Shown here: piece by piece, positions 7,895 to 16,862 of the stretch
Numbering within the stretch: position 1 is the stretch's first letter
Layout: the number at the start of each line of letters is the position of its first letter
From: Deltaproteobacteria bacterium UBA2409
Lineage (GTDB): Bacteria; Bdellovibrionota_C; UBA2361; DDRT01
Direction: 5' to 3'
Length of the DNA: 64,000 nucleotides
Assembly: GCA_002343185.1 (NCBI GenBank)
Contig: DDRT01000016.1
Coordinates: 12,546 to 76,545, forward strand
Program-made: the position numbers and the translations under genes
Notes under the pieces: model-generated
Seen by the model: only the letters and a program-made list of their open reading frames with translations
Told to the model about the DNA's origin: nothing
Databases searched by the model: none

Positions 7895-9864
7895 TTTTGC
7901 CAGATGGATGTACCCTCCATGTGTGAAGATTTCCTAACACCCCACAGACTTAGAATGCTTGGTGCAAGATCTAAAATCGATGGATCGTGTATCTCAAATT
8001 TTTTGTTACTTAAGAGAATCCCGGGAATTAATTCAGGCGCTATGTGATGATCGCCACTCCAGGCTTTAATGTTGTCAGTGAATACTTCTTCTCCAATTGC
8101 TCCAGTTACACATTCCCATGATACTCTGTAGCCTGGCTTATATCCTAGGATTAGGTCGGGAGCATTTTTAGTGTAAAGGCCTTTGTAAATCTCTTTGGAT
8201 CGATAGATTTCGTGAAAAACACTTTTTCCGTTATCTCTGAGCGCTTTTAATTTACCTGCTATCTCTTCTTCAAGCTTCTCACTATCTTCAATTATACCTA
8301 AGCGCTCACGTCCTTTTTTATTTATATAGATCCCAGTAAGGCCAAGTCCGTAGGCTTTGGTTTTTCCCCAATCTACCCCTTGAAGGTAATCTGTATCTTT
8401 CACCCCATCTTTTAAAACCAAATATCCCTCTTTATGGAGCCAGGCATTTACATGAAATGATCTTCTAAATGAGTCAAACCCATGATCTGAAAGAACTATT
8501 AATATATCGTTAGGTTTTAAATCTTTTTTAGTTTCAGCTATCACCTGATCCATTCTCTTATAGACATTTAGGATCGTATTTTGGAATTTTTCTCTATCTT
8601 CAAGTGGAGCAGGGTGATCATTTTCAGTATATCTCCAGAACATATGTTGTATCCTATCTGTACCGTCAAAGACGCATATAATAAGCCCATCTTTTGTTCT
8701 TTTAAGAATATTCCTTAACATCTTTTCTCGCTCTTCTTCGTTGCTCAAGGCCTGCTTTAGAAATGTCTCATCGTTAAGAGCGAACTCATTTCTTGCCCAT
8801 GTGTCTTCTAAGAAGCCTAATGTTCCAAATTTGCCCTGTAGTTTAGAAAGATAACTTCCAAACACTTTTGGAGCACTGACAGGCATTATCTGATTTTCAG
8901 GATCGATGTTAATAGGCGATACATAGATACTGAGATTCGGTGATATCTCTTGAATGCAAATCTTGCAGATTCCAAGTAAGTTCTTTGAAAATTTTACAGA
9001 TATCCAGGGAGAAAACTCATGAAGTATAAGTTCCCCAGTAAAATCACCCAAAGTTATTTTTACTTTATCACCAATTCTTTCAGCAGTTAGCGATAGTTTT
9101 GTTTCAAGTGGACCAAAGACTTGGCCTGAATATATATTCTGATCAGAATTTATTAATTCTCTGATCTCACCCGAGGTAGCCGATACAATTCTATCTCTGT
9201 CAGTAGTAAGAAGCTGAAATGTGCCTTGAGAGCCTCTTATGTCGGGTGTACACATCGCAGAGAGGATATTTCCGAAAAAAGGCTCAGCTGGAAATGAGAT
9301 TGGAACTCTTATTACATGTGAGAATATTCCGAATTTACCTAAAATATCCCAAAATGGTTTTGATTTGCGGGTCAGCTTATAAAAACTTTTTTTGCCAAAT
9401 AATGTTTTTTTCTCCTCGATATCGGTACTAACTAATTTTGGTAGATAAGTTCTTTGATCTCTTGAAAGAAAATCAAATACATTGTGAGCTCCAGGGTTTA
9501 CTCCTGTTTGAAAAGAACTCCATGCGACAGGAGAAAGAGAAGGGTTGGTGGTTTTAAGAGGAGCAAAGGTTCCTTCATCTCCTAGTTTCTTAAAATTCGG
9601 CAGATGCCCTTCGTCGATAAATCGCTTAGTAAGCCTGTAATCCATCCCATCAAAACCTAAAACTACTACTTTTCTATTTTTACTTTCTTTTGGAAGTTTT
9701 CTTCTTCTGATGCTTCTGAGTATTAGTCGAATGGGAAGAATCAAGATACCGAAAAAAGCACCTATAATTGCTATCAATATCACAGAAGATGAGCCAACGA
9801 GTGCAATACCAGCTCCAGGACCAATGTAGGTAAGAAAAAGTGAGTTGAGAAGCGAATAGAACAT
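7891..9864 (-). CDS. Membrane-anchored type I phosphodiesterase/nucleotide pyrophosphatase family enzyme
   Basis: A 657-residue alkaline-phosphatase-superfamily enzyme paralogous to the protein at 3483. The N-terminus has one or two hydrophobic segments (residues ~1-50) followed by a basic SIRRRK stretch, so the topology of the catalytic domain is uncertain. Catalytic motifs: LGFDGMD (Asp72), SLSPVAWSSF (Ser111), VFDGTDRIQHMFWRY, VLSDHGF and SGDHH. Like its paralog it ends with a DPSILDLAP segment near the superfamily's final helix. Gene order places it between the sulfatase-like gene (10034) and the plus-strand methyltransferase. A phosphodiesterase acting on envelope glycans or lipids is inference. 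Confidence 0.83.
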   Translation of the reverse strand: MFYSLLNSLFLTYIGPGAGIALVGSSSVILIAIIGAFFGILILPIRLILRSIRRRKLPKESKNRKVVVLGFDGMDYRLTKRFIDEGHLPNFKKLGDEGTFAPLKTTNPSLSPVAWSSFQTGVNPGAHNVFDFLSRDQRTYLPKLVSTDIEEKKTLFGKKSFYKLTRKSKPFWDILGKFGIFSHVIRVPISFPAEPFFGNILSAMCTPDIRGSQGTFQLLTTDRDRIVSATSGEIRELINSDQNIYSGQVFGPLETKLSLTAERIGDKVKITLGDFTGELILHEFSPWISVKFSKNLLGICKICIQEISPNLSIYVSPINIDPENQIMPVSAPKVFGSYLSKLQGKFGTLGFLEDTWARNEFALNDETFLKQALSNEEEREKMLRNILKRTKDGLIICVFDGTDRIQHMFWRYTENDHPAPLEDREKFQNTILNVYKRMDQVIAETKKDLKPNDILIVLSDHGFDSFRRSFHVNAWLHKEGYLVLKDGVKDTDYLQGVDWGKTKAYGLGLTGIYINKKGRERLGIIEDSEKLEEEIAGKLKALRDNGKSVFHEIYRSKEIYKGLYTKNAPDLILGYKPGYRVSWECVTGAIGEEVFTDNIKAWSGDHHIAPELIPGILLSNKKFEIHDPSILDLAPSILSLWGVRKSSHMEGTSIWQN

Positions 9865-9922
9865 GAGTGAAGAAATATTGCATATTTATTACGGAGAGGG
9901 GAGAGGTGAGGGTGTTTTCTAC

Positions 9923-9998
9923 TTGGGGGTCAGGCCGGAAGGCCTGACCAGTCAGGTGATAGTGTTTGCCTGGTCAGGCCTTCCGGCCTGACCCCCAA
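9923..9998. repeat. Perfect 29-bp-arm palindrome of the GTCAGGCC family
   Basis: Arms 9923-9951 and 9970-9998 are exact reverse complements around an 18-base loop. Each arm contains its own smaller hairpin (GGTCAGGCC / GGCCTGACC). A partly decayed extra half-unit follows (9999-10030, GCCTGACTCCC and GCCTGACCCTC). Related palindromes occur at 16178-16251 and 60647-60680, with a degenerate one at 1951-2033. It sits just after the 3' end of the sulfatase-like gene at 10034. This is a dispersed, REP-like intergenic palindrome; no T-tract supports it being a classical terminator. Confidence 0.85.
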
Positions 9999-10033
9999 CA
10001 GCCTGACTCCCAAGTAGCCTGACCCTCAAGATA

Positions 10034-11326
10034 CTAATTTATATACCCCAACGTCTCAAGTTTCTTCATAGTCTCTTCGGGAATTTCCACTGAATCAACT
10101 TCGCGCTTTATTGTAGAATTTTTTGCAGCAGATTTAAGATAATCATACAGCTCATTTTCAAGCGCAGGATCTGTGAGTGGTGAAAACTCAAGCGGATCTT
10201 TCACCCTATCAAATAGCCCTCTAGTAAAATATGATTCACTTTCTTCAAATGGATTCTGTAGGTCAGTGATTAATCTATGGCCATCTGAAACAGAAAAAGC
10301 TCGCTGATTGAAGGTTCTATAAACTTCAGAGTAAACCCCAAGTCTTTTACTAAGAGCATCTTTATCAAGAAGCGATATACCTTGAAGCTTTGTTGGTGGA
10401 GTAATTCTAGTTCGCTCTAGAATGGTTGGAACGATATCGATATGACTTACAGCATATTCAATCACTTCGTTTTTGTTATCTAACTTAATAATTAGGGGAA
10501 CTAATGTTTCTTCTTGGTGGAGCATTTTCCCATGTCCTAAAGATCCACGTTCTCGAAACTGCTCTCCGTGATCTGAGACGATATATATATCAGTGTTTTT
10601 ATATAGATTATTTTCTTTAAGGTACTCAAAGAATAATTTTAACTGATCGTCTGTATACCTTATCTCACCATCATAGGCTCTAATTACGTTATTTAGCTCA
10701 GGGGTATACGTTCTATTTTTAAGATCTCCTTTAAACATTGTGTCATAAGGGGCTGGTGGCTCGTAAGGATTATGGGGATCAAACAGGAGAGTAAACAAAA
10801 AGAAAGGCTCCCCTTTATCCCATGAACTAATAAGCTCTCGACTTTTCTTTAGAATAACTTCAGCTTTTGCTTTATAAAAATAATGAAACTCGTCATACCC
10901 TTGATCGAAACCAAACTCCTTTGTAATCCATGGATTAGAAGAAACAATCCCTGTCTGATACCCAGAATCCTGAAGTAATTCGGAGATTAGAGATAAGTCA
11001 GTAGATAAAACGCTTCCTCTATTTAATGCTACATTTCTGCTTTGATGTGGTAGATGCCCGTGACCTGATGGATATAGACCTGTCATTATTGAGGCAACAG
11101 AGGGTGGAGTCCAGGGTGCAACAGCGAAAGCTTTTCTAAAATCGAGAAAATTTTTAGCAAGTGAGTCCATGAAAGGAGTTGTCTCTCTTTCATAACCTCT
11201 GTATGAAAAATGATCTGCCCGTAAGGTATCGATCATTATAATTATTACATTTGGTTTTTTAGTGAATCGAGTGTAGGCAAATATAGAAATACCTAAAATT
11301 ATCAATACTAATGCAATTTTTTTCAT
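10034..11326 (-). CDS. Membrane-anchored sulfatase-like phosphohydrolase/transferase
   Basis: A 430-residue protein with an N-terminal signal anchor (residues ~4-18), then a sulfatase-fold domain: IIIMIDTLRADHFS (metal Asp33), PWTPPSVASIMTG with Thr73 at the nucleophile position, YIVSDHGEQF and LGHGKMLHQEE completing the metal site. The Cys/Ser-x-Pro-x-Arg formylglycine motif is replaced by TPPSV, so sulfate-ester hydrolysis by formylglycine is unlikely. A phosphoglycerol/phosphoethanolamine-type transferase or phosphodiesterase fits better. The tail KKLETLGYIN is typical of bacterial sulfatase-family proteins. It is the most upstream gene of the minus-strand phosphatase cluster. Confidence 0.8.
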   Translation of the reverse strand: MKKIALVLIILGISIFAYTRFTKKPNVIIIMIDTLRADHFSYRGYERETTPFMDSLAKNFLDFRKAFAVAPWTPPSVASIMTGLYPSGHGHLPHQSRNVALNRGSVLSTDLSLISELLQDSGYQTGIVSSNPWITKEFGFDQGYDEFHYFYKAKAEVILKKSRELISSWDKGEPFFLFTLLFDPHNPYEPPAPYDTMFKGDLKNRTYTPELNNVIRAYDGEIRYTDDQLKLFFEYLKENNLYKNTDIYIVSDHGEQFRERGSLGHGKMLHQEETLVPLIIKLDNKNEVIEYAVSHIDIVPTILERTRITPPTKLQGISLLDKDALSKRLGVYSEVYRTFNQRAFSVSDGHRLITDLQNPFEESESYFTRGLFDRVKDPLEFSPLTDPALENELYDYLKSAAKNSTIKREVDSVEIPEETMKKLETLGYIN

Positions 11327-11367
11327 TGAAGGTACAATCTTACATAGATCTGCAGCATCCGAAAACC

Positions 11368-13080
11368 CTAACCAATTTCAAGATCTCGAGGCAATACAAT
11401 AGTATTAATCAAAAGGTCATTGGTAATAGCTAATGGAATTTTTAATGGATCTGTTCCTTCGGAGCTACCTAAAATTAGAAGATCGGGCTTTGATTCTATA
11501 ATCTCCTTTTGTATTGCTTGGATAGTGCTACCAGAGATTACTTTTTGAGTTGATTGCACTTTCATTGCACGTAATGTAGAGGTTGCAGATTCAAGCAGTG
11601 TTTCAACGTATGAACTCATTTCTCTAGAAATATGGATTATTGTGATTTTTGCACCTAGGAGTCTTGCAATGCGCCCTGCAAAAAGAACGCTTTGTTTTGC
11701 AGATGTTCCACCAGCAGTAGGAAGTAGGATATTTTTTATTGAAGAACTTGCACCTTTTTCAACCATTAAAACTGGTAGTTCACTTAGAACTTCTCTAACA
11801 AGGGCTAGCTCAGATCTAGGAATTAAGGCGAGCTCAAACATACCGTGTTGAACTTCTTCGAGAAGATCCTCTTTTGAAGGAGATATCCGGGCTTCTCGCG
11901 CATTTAGATCTTGAGGTAAAGGAGAGCCTATGAAGCCTATTTTACCTTTTGTTTGAAGAGTTATAGATCTTCCTAGAGAGATCGTTTCCTCAGAACAAAC
12001 ACAGATTAAAGAAAGAGTTGTAGGGCTTAAGATCGGCGTAGAAGCCAAACTTAGCTCTACTGAGGATTCTTGAGATTTACTTAGGGAGAAGTAAGAGATC
12101 GATGGAAATTCATCAACTTTAAGTGCTCGCTGTCCGACTACCCTGGAGCCCTGAAGCGATGGAACAGATACTGTTACTTTATATTTCCCTCCTATGTAAG
12201 TCTCTTCTTCAATTATGCATCTTCCAAGGGTAACACCTCTTTTTTCAAGATTAACACTTTCAGGACGGATTAAGAGTCTAATTGGCCCACCCTCAACATA
12301 GTCATCCTTTGATACGGGTAAACTAAGTTCTCCAAAAGTTGCTAACCCCTCTTTTACTCGTCCAGCTAGTATAACTCCCCCACCAAGAAGAGAGGCAGCT
12401 GCTACTGATTTTGGTGAATTATAGAGCTCTTCAGGGGTTCCTACCTCCATTAAGTGACCACTATCAATTATTCCGATTCTATCGGCCAATTCGCAGGCTT
12501 CTTCTCTATCGTGAGTGACCATGATTGTGGTGATTCCAAGTTTTCTCTGAAAAGCTTTTAGCTCAGCTCTCACTTCACTGCGTATTTGTGGATCAAGTGC
12601 ACCCAAAGGTTCATCAAGAAGAAGTACTTTTGGATCTAGTGCCATAGCTCTAGCCAGAGCGACTCTTTGCCTTTGACCTCCAGAGAGTTGATGAGGGAAC
12701 CTGTCTTCAAGGCCAGTTAATCCTACAGCTGAGATTAGCTCCTTTCCTTTAATATGTCTGATCGAGCTTGATATCTTTCTAATCTTTAATCCATAAGTAA
12801 CATTCTGAAAGACCGTTTGATTAGGAAATAAGGCATAGCTTTGAAAAACCATACCGATATTTCTTTTTTGAGGAGGAAGATTAGAAACCTCTTTGTTGTC
12901 TATTAAAATTGATCCTGAGTCGATCGTTTCAAGCCCAGCAATGGCTCTCAAGAGTGTACTTTTTCCAGATCCACTTTTTCCTAGGAGAACAAAAAGCTCT
13001 CCCTCCCTCAAGTTTAGAGAAACCCTGCTTAGTACAACATCTCTGTTAAAGGTCTTAGAAATTGAGTTTAAAGAGATCAT
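11368..13080 (-). CDS. Sulfate/molybdate-type ABC transporter ATPase fused to a UspA-like domain
   Basis: A 570-residue protein, about 200 longer than a normal CysA/ModC. Residues 1-235 are an ABC ATPase: Walker A GKSGSGKST (34-42), Q-loop MVFQSY (~77-82), signature LSGGQ (132-136), Walker B VLLLDEP (152-158), switch His in VTHDREE. A TOBE-like regulatory region follows (~240-330). Residues ~448-570 look like a universal-stress-protein domain (IKNILLPTAGGTSAKQS, ITIIHISRE, PDLLILGSS, NTIVLPR). The stretch before it (IGFIGSPLPQD, FELALIPRSELA) may be a second degenerate USP half. It overlaps the permease gene by four bases. It energises anion import; the USP part may sense nucleotide or stress (inference). 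Confidence 0.85.
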   Translation of the reverse strand: MISLNSISKTFNRDVVLSRVSLNLREGELFVLLGKSGSGKSTLLRAIAGLETIDSGSILIDNKEVSNLPPQKRNIGMVFQSYALFPNQTVFQNVTYGLKIRKISSSIRHIKGKELISAVGLTGLEDRFPHQLSGGQRQRVALARAMALDPKVLLLDEPLGALDPQIRSEVRAELKAFQRKLGITTIMVTHDREEACELADRIGIIDSGHLMEVGTPEELYNSPKSVAAASLLGGGVILAGRVKEGLATFGELSLPVSKDDYVEGGPIRLLIRPESVNLEKRGVTLGRCIIEEETYIGGKYKVTVSVPSLQGSRVVGQRALKVDEFPSISYFSLSKSQESSVELSLASTPILSPTTLSLICVCSEETISLGRSITLQTKGKIGFIGSPLPQDLNAREARISPSKEDLLEEVQHGMFELALIPRSELALVREVLSELPVLMVEKGASSSIKNILLPTAGGTSAKQSVLFAGRIARLLGAKITIIHISREMSSYVETLLESATSTLRAMKVQSTQKVISGSTIQAIQKEIIESKPDLLILGSSEGTDPLKIPLAITNDLLINTIVLPRDLEIG

Positions 13081-13853
13081 TTCTTCTCACTCCAGCTGAC
13101 TAGTGCCAAGAATAAAATGAATGATAAAATGGCTAAAACAGATGCTACAGCATTTGCTCCAGCTATATTTCCAGCTTCAAACTGAGCGAAAATATAAAGT
13201 GGAGAGGTTTGAGTTAAAAAACGTAAATTGCCGCTTACCATAACTGTTGCACCAAACTCTCCAAGTGAGTGAGCAAAGGTTAAAAGAGTTCCTGAAATTA
13301 GACCTCCAGAAATTCCTGGTAACGTTATCAATCTAAATGTTTGCCATGATGATGCACCAAGAGTAGCAGAAGCTTCTTCAATCGTTTTATCAGATTCATC
13401 TAAAACTGGTTTTACAGCACCTATCATGTATGGAAGGGTTACAAAAAGGTGCGCAAGAAGAACCCCTGCTGGTTTGAACATTGGATGGTAGTCAAAAAGG
13501 CCACCCAATAATCCTATTGGCCCCCATAGAAGAAGAAGAGAAGTTCCAACTACTACAGTTGGAATTGCTACTGGTAAATTGACAAGAACAAGCAAGAATC
13601 GATTACCCTTAAAATTATACCGAGAGAGGACATATGCAATATATGTCCCAAAGAAGAGATTGATAATTGAAGTTATCGTTGCAATTACAAGTGAGAATTG
13701 AAGTGCAAAAAGTGCAGCTGGAGTTGTAAGAGCATTCCAGAAAGCAGTAATGCCACCTTCAAGTGCAAAATAGACCATGGCAAAAAGAGGCATTACTAGT
13801 AGAGGGACTATTATTAAAAGCAGAATAGGGATGTGGAGCAGTGCTTTATTCAT
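13077..13853 (-). CDS. ABC transporter permease, sulfate/molybdate type
   Basis: A 258-residue integral membrane protein with about six membrane segments. The EAA loop that contacts the ATPase is clear: EEASATLGASSWQTFRLITLP (starting near residue 160), followed by GGLISGTLLTFAHSLGEFGATVM, characteristic of CysT/CysW/ModB permeases. Only one permease gene is present, so a homodimer as in ModB-type systems is likely; classical sulfate systems use CysT plus CysW. It overlaps the ATPase gene by four bases and the binding-protein gene by eight, so the three form one operon transcribed from about 14706. Confidence 0.9.
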   Translation of the reverse strand: MNKALLHIPILLLIIVPLLVMPLFAMVYFALEGGITAFWNALTTPAALFALQFSLVIATITSIINLFFGTYIAYVLSRYNFKGNRFLLVLVNLPVAIPTVVVGTSLLLLWGPIGLLGGLFDYHPMFKPAGVLLAHLFVTLPYMIGAVKPVLDESDKTIEEASATLGASSWQTFRLITLPGISGGLISGTLLTFAHSLGEFGATVMVSGNLRFLTQTSPLYIFAQFEAGNIAGANAVASVLAILSFILFLALVSWSEKK

Positions 13854-14706
13854 TTAGAAATGGATCTATGACAGAAGTAAACATTTCTTTCCACTCATAA
13901 TGAGGCAATGGCAATGGCAGCTCATTAGGGAGGGGCTCAGCACCTCTAAATCCTTTCCCTCTATATATATCTTGAGAGGAAAATAAGAGATCTAGGAGTT
14001 TTTTAGTATTTTCGAAGTTTTTTTGATTAATCTCTCTTTTTATTGGAATAACGTGGTGTTCTGTATATATAGTTCTCGGAGGATATACGATATCGAACTT
14101 TTTTCTATCTACTTCAACTTCGTACGTCACTAAAACGTCACCAAAACCTTGTGCAAGCTGTGTTAGGGCTGCTCGTGAAGATGATGCGAAGGATACAGTA
14201 TTATTTTTTAAGTTTATGAGATCTGCTTTTGGATTCCTGGAGTTCGAAAGTGAGTAAGATGTAACAGCTAGTAGTGCCCATTTTGCCCCACCAGAAAGAG
14301 CCGGATCAGCTTGAATTACTTTTATGTCAGTTCTGTCTATTAGATCGTCAAAATCTTCAATTTTTTTTGGATTTCCTTTTTGAACTGCAAAAACGAGAGG
14401 ACTTCTATTTAATACCCCTCTATGGGGAAGGGTAAATGAATTATCTGAAAGATGGGAAAGCCTTTCCTTGTCCCAGGGTGCTGCAACTATTGCTATCTGT
14501 GCTGGAACCCCCATTAAGATCTGATTAGTAATAGTGCCAGAGCCTGCAAATGAAGTGATCAGTTCTGCTCCATCGAACTTAGGGGAGATATCATTGTTAA
14601 TTACTTCACCCAATATACTAAAGCCAATTAAAATTACGGTATCACGTCTAGGTAACGGTAATGAGACTAATGCTATTAGAATTATAAGGGCTAGAACTAA
14701 CCTCAC
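13846..14706 (-). CDS. Periplasmic sulfate-type substrate-binding protein of the ABC transporter
   Basis: A 286-residue protein with an N-terminal hydrophobic export signal (residues ~2-18). The family pattern of sulfate/thiosulfate-binding proteins (Sbp/CysP) is visible: LIGFSILGEV near the start, ITSFAGSGTITNQIL, NRSPLVFAVQKGNPK, and the diagnostic ADPALSGGAKWALLA loop, which corresponds to the PxxSGGARW segment that contacts the anion. It is shorter than typical Sbp (~330). First gene of the operon with the permease and the ATPase-USP fusion. Sulfate or thiosulfate is the most likely ligand; molybdate or another oxyanion cannot be excluded. Confidence 0.83.
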   Translation of the reverse strand: MRLVLALIILIALVSLPLPRRDTVILIGFSILGEVINNDISPKFDGAELITSFAGSGTITNQILMGVPAQIAIVAAPWDKERLSHLSDNSFTLPHRGVLNRSPLVFAVQKGNPKKIEDFDDLIDRTDIKVIQADPALSGGAKWALLAVTSYSLSNSRNPKADLINLKNNTVSFASSSRAALTQLAQGFGDVLVTYEVEVDRKKFDIVYPPRTIYTEHHVIPIKREINQKNFENTKKLLDLLFSSQDIYRGKGFRGAEPLPNELPLPLPHYEWKEMFTSVIDPFLNE

Positions 14707-14841
14707 TAAGAGAATCTACTAATTACATTAGGTGATTACCATAGTTAGACCTCTAAAAACCTTTGATTTTAGTGATATAAGAGATTTTTTGATCTCAGAA
14801 GATCAATCTTAAATCCTGTCAGTCGATAGCATTTAGTAGCT

Positions 14842-15447
14842 ATGTTAGAGAAATTCAAGGTTACAGATCTCGATTCAAGTATGATTAATGCGGCAGCCCC
14901 TTGGGTCATGGTCGAGCGATTACGCGTTGAAGCCAAAAATAGAGAGATTCTAAAATATGCGATTGAGGCATTTCCTGATGGTGATTTGAAATTATTTACA
15001 GATCTATTAGTTGCACGAGCCCTCCTCTCTACTCAAAGCCTTCCCCGTTGGGCTGAGGTTTTTGATCTTTCCGGAGTCGATTCCACAGTAAGTGGTGCCC
15101 AGTTTGAGGATGCCCCAGGAGTAGGAAGATATTTAGTTGTTCCTGGCGCAGTGGTTTGTCAGATAAAAGAGGGTGAAAACGACGAGTTCGCACTTTTCAA
15201 TGGGATTAATGATCTTAGAGAAAAGGTGGGAGAAGGACGAGATTGGATCTTTGACCTGGCATCTGTAAAAAAAGTCTCAACTGGACTACTTGGTTATTTA
15301 GTTGGGCTTCAGTCAGAACTGAAGCGATCTGACAGAAGAGTTATTCTTCTATGGTTATCAAAGGGGGCTGTTCCAGATCAATTTTTAGAATCTATGAAGA
15401 ATCGGTTCTCATTACTTAAGAAGGGGACATTCTTACTTTCAACTTAG
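14842..15447 (+). CDS. Hypothetical protein with possible STAS-like C-terminal domain
   Basis: A 201-residue soluble protein. The C-terminal half resembles a STAS/anti-sigma-factor-antagonist fold: a strand DWIFDLASVKKVSTGLLGYLVGLQSELK with the Ser/Thr at the usual helix start, then RRVILLWLSKG and a final helix PDQFLESMKNRF. The N-terminal half (residues 1-80) is helical with no recognised motif; VPGAVVCQIKEGENDEFALFNG (~100-121) may be the domain's first strands. It is divergent from the transporter operon and overlaps the membrane-protein gene at 15444 by four bases at its 3' end. The STAS assignment is structural guesswork. Confidence 0.6.
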   Translation: MLEKFKVTDLDSSMINAAAPWVMVERLRVEAKNREILKYAIEAFPDGDLKLFTDLLVARALLSTQSLPRWAEVFDLSGVDSTVSGAQFEDAPGVGRYLVVPGAVVCQIKEGENDEFALFNGINDLREKVGEGRDWIFDLASVKKVSTGLLGYLVGLQSELKRSDRRVILLWLSKGAVPDQFLESMKNRFSLLKKGTFLLST

Positions 15448-16130
15448 AAGAGCCATTTCTTTTGATATAGTAGCTTTCTAATCGGGGTCTTAATCACAAC
15501 TAGCAATAATCCTATCGAGAACAAGCACCATACAGCTGGCCACTCGTTCCAGTTATCTGTAGTCATCTTTGCTAAAAGAGGGCCCACAAGTATGTGATAA
15601 AGGGTGAATCTCCAGGATCCATAAAGAATCGGTAAAATAAATGCAGGAATTGCGTAACCTAATCCTACTATTTTAAGACCGTTTAGCGGGATCTCCCACG
15701 CTATATGCCATGTTCCGCTAACTGAACATGTTCTTGTTCCGCACATAGCATCATTTACCTGAACACATGTTCCGGCCCAATCAAATGGAATTAACCTAAA
15801 TAGAAAGGTTATAGAGCCGATAAAGCAGATAGTGTAAACCCAAGGGGTTATCTTCTCTCTCGTTTCTTTATTGATAAAGTGGAGTGAAAACATGTTTATG
15901 AAAAATGGCTGAAACGCTATGTGAAATGCTCCAAGAAAAGTAAGAACTTGATTTAGGGGGAGATCGCAAAGATTAATTACTGCGTAAGTTACAGCTTGAA
16001 GAAGCTCCATTGCAGAAAAGTACGCTAGGGGAAGCCATAGATTTCTATCTTCTCCTTTTTTTGCAACATATGCTGTGCTTGCTAGCCCAACTGTTGCTAG
16101 GACTGCAGATGCCTCACCAGACCAACACAT
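15444..16130 (-). CDS. Multispanning membrane protein (DUF5765-like)
   Basis: A 228-residue membrane protein with about six hydrophobic segments. The start MCWSGEASAVLATVG matches my recollection of the DUF5765 family, whose members begin with a conserved MCWS motif; the family name should be verified. Cys residues in the central loop (WAGTCVQVNDAMCGTRTCS) could be disulfide-bonded outside the membrane. It lies upstream of nothing co-directional and is separated from ppa by a large palindrome. Function unknown. Confidence 0.65.
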   Translation of the reverse strand: MCWSGEASAVLATVGLASTAYVAKKGEDRNLWLPLAYFSAMELLQAVTYAVINLCDLPLNQVLTFLGAFHIAFQPFFINMFSLHFINKETREKITPWVYTICFIGSITFLFRLIPFDWAGTCVQVNDAMCGTRTCSVSGTWHIAWEIPLNGLKIVGLGYAIPAFILPILYGSWRFTLYHILVGPLLAKMTTDNWNEWPAVWCLFSIGLLLVVIKTPIRKLLYQKKWLF

Positions 16131-16177
16131 TTATCTTAAGTAACCGATTTGTGTGGTTTGTCCTAGAGATCATTCTT

Positions 16178-16251
16178 CGGGGGTCAGGTCGGGAGGCCTG
16201 ACCAGACAAATGCTAGCGTCTGTCTGGTCAGGCCTCCCGGTCTGACCCCCG
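16178..16251. repeat. GTCAGGCC-family palindrome, 31-bp arms
   Basis: Arms 16178-16208 and 16221-16251 are reverse complements with two mismatches in 31 positions and a 12-base loop. The central sequences (GGTCAGG, GGCCTGACCAGACA) match the element at 9923-9998 and echo the degenerate one at 1951-2033. The element occupies nearly the whole gap between the membrane-protein gene start and the ppa stop, two bases from the latter. It could act as a transcript-end hairpin for ppa, but there is no clear T-tract. Confidence 0.85.
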
Positions 16252-16253
16252 AT

Positions 16254-16862
16254 CTAATATCCTATATATTCTCTATAATCCAAAACAGAAGCCTCTATAA
16301 TACTTATTGCTTCTTTTTGCCCATAGATCTCCTCAATCTTGACCGGATTTTTCGTTTCACCAGGAGCAAGTTTATAAGTCATAAAGTAATGCTTTAGTCT
16401 GTCTAAGATTGAGCCTGGTAGATCCTCAATCGAAGCAGTGTTGTAATATGCGCCGTCTCCATCAAGAACTCCTAAAAGCTTATCGTCAGCTTCTCCTTTG
16501 TCTATGATTCTAATTCCACCAATTGGTCTTGCTTTTAAAAGAATATTTCCATGGACAATCGGACGTTCTGTAATCACACAGAAATCTAAAGGGTCACCAT
16601 CTCCTTTAGTAGCTGCTTTTGAAAATGAAGCAACCTTATCTCCACTGTAAGTTTTTGGGAGAAATCCATATGGTGCAGGGCAATAGTTTGAGAATCTTTG
16701 AGGTCGATCGATCTTAAGAAGACCGGAGTCTTTGTCTATTTCGTATTTCATTACATCTGTTGGAATAACCTCAACAAACACTACAACTTCGCTTGGAAAT
16801 TTTTTACTTTGCTCTACTCCGTGCCATGGGTGTGCTACGGAGCTAGGATTTTTGGTTCCCAT
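16254..16862 (-). CDS. ppa: Inorganic pyrophosphatase (family I)
   Basis: A 202-residue soluble family I pyrophosphatase that hydrolyses diphosphate to two phosphates with Mg2+. The signature GDGDPLDFCV (family pattern D-x-D-P-x-D) is present, preceded by the core Lys/Tyr residues (KYEIDK, CPAPYGFLPKTYSGD). The N-terminal HPWHG segment belongs to the subgroup with an extended N-terminus, so the ATG at 16862 is kept even though it overlaps pdxH by 28 bases. It is the last gene of the rnhB-yraN-pdxH-ppa run, whose members all overlap. Confidence 0.93.
   Translation of the reverse strand: MGTKNPSSVAHPWHGVEQSKKFPSEVVVFVEVIPTDVMKYEIDKDSGLLKIDRPQRFSNYCPAPYGFLPKTYSGDKVASFSKAATKGDGDPLDFCVITERPIVHGNILLKARPIGGIRIIDKGEADDKLLGVLDGDGAYYNTASIEDLPGSILDRLKHYFMTYKLAPGETKNPVKIEEIYGQKEAISIIEASVLDYREYIGY

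Noticed and set aside
10034..11326. Annotation as an active sulfatase
   Set aside because: The formylglycine motif is missing (TPPSV at the position), so a sulfatase reaction is not supported.
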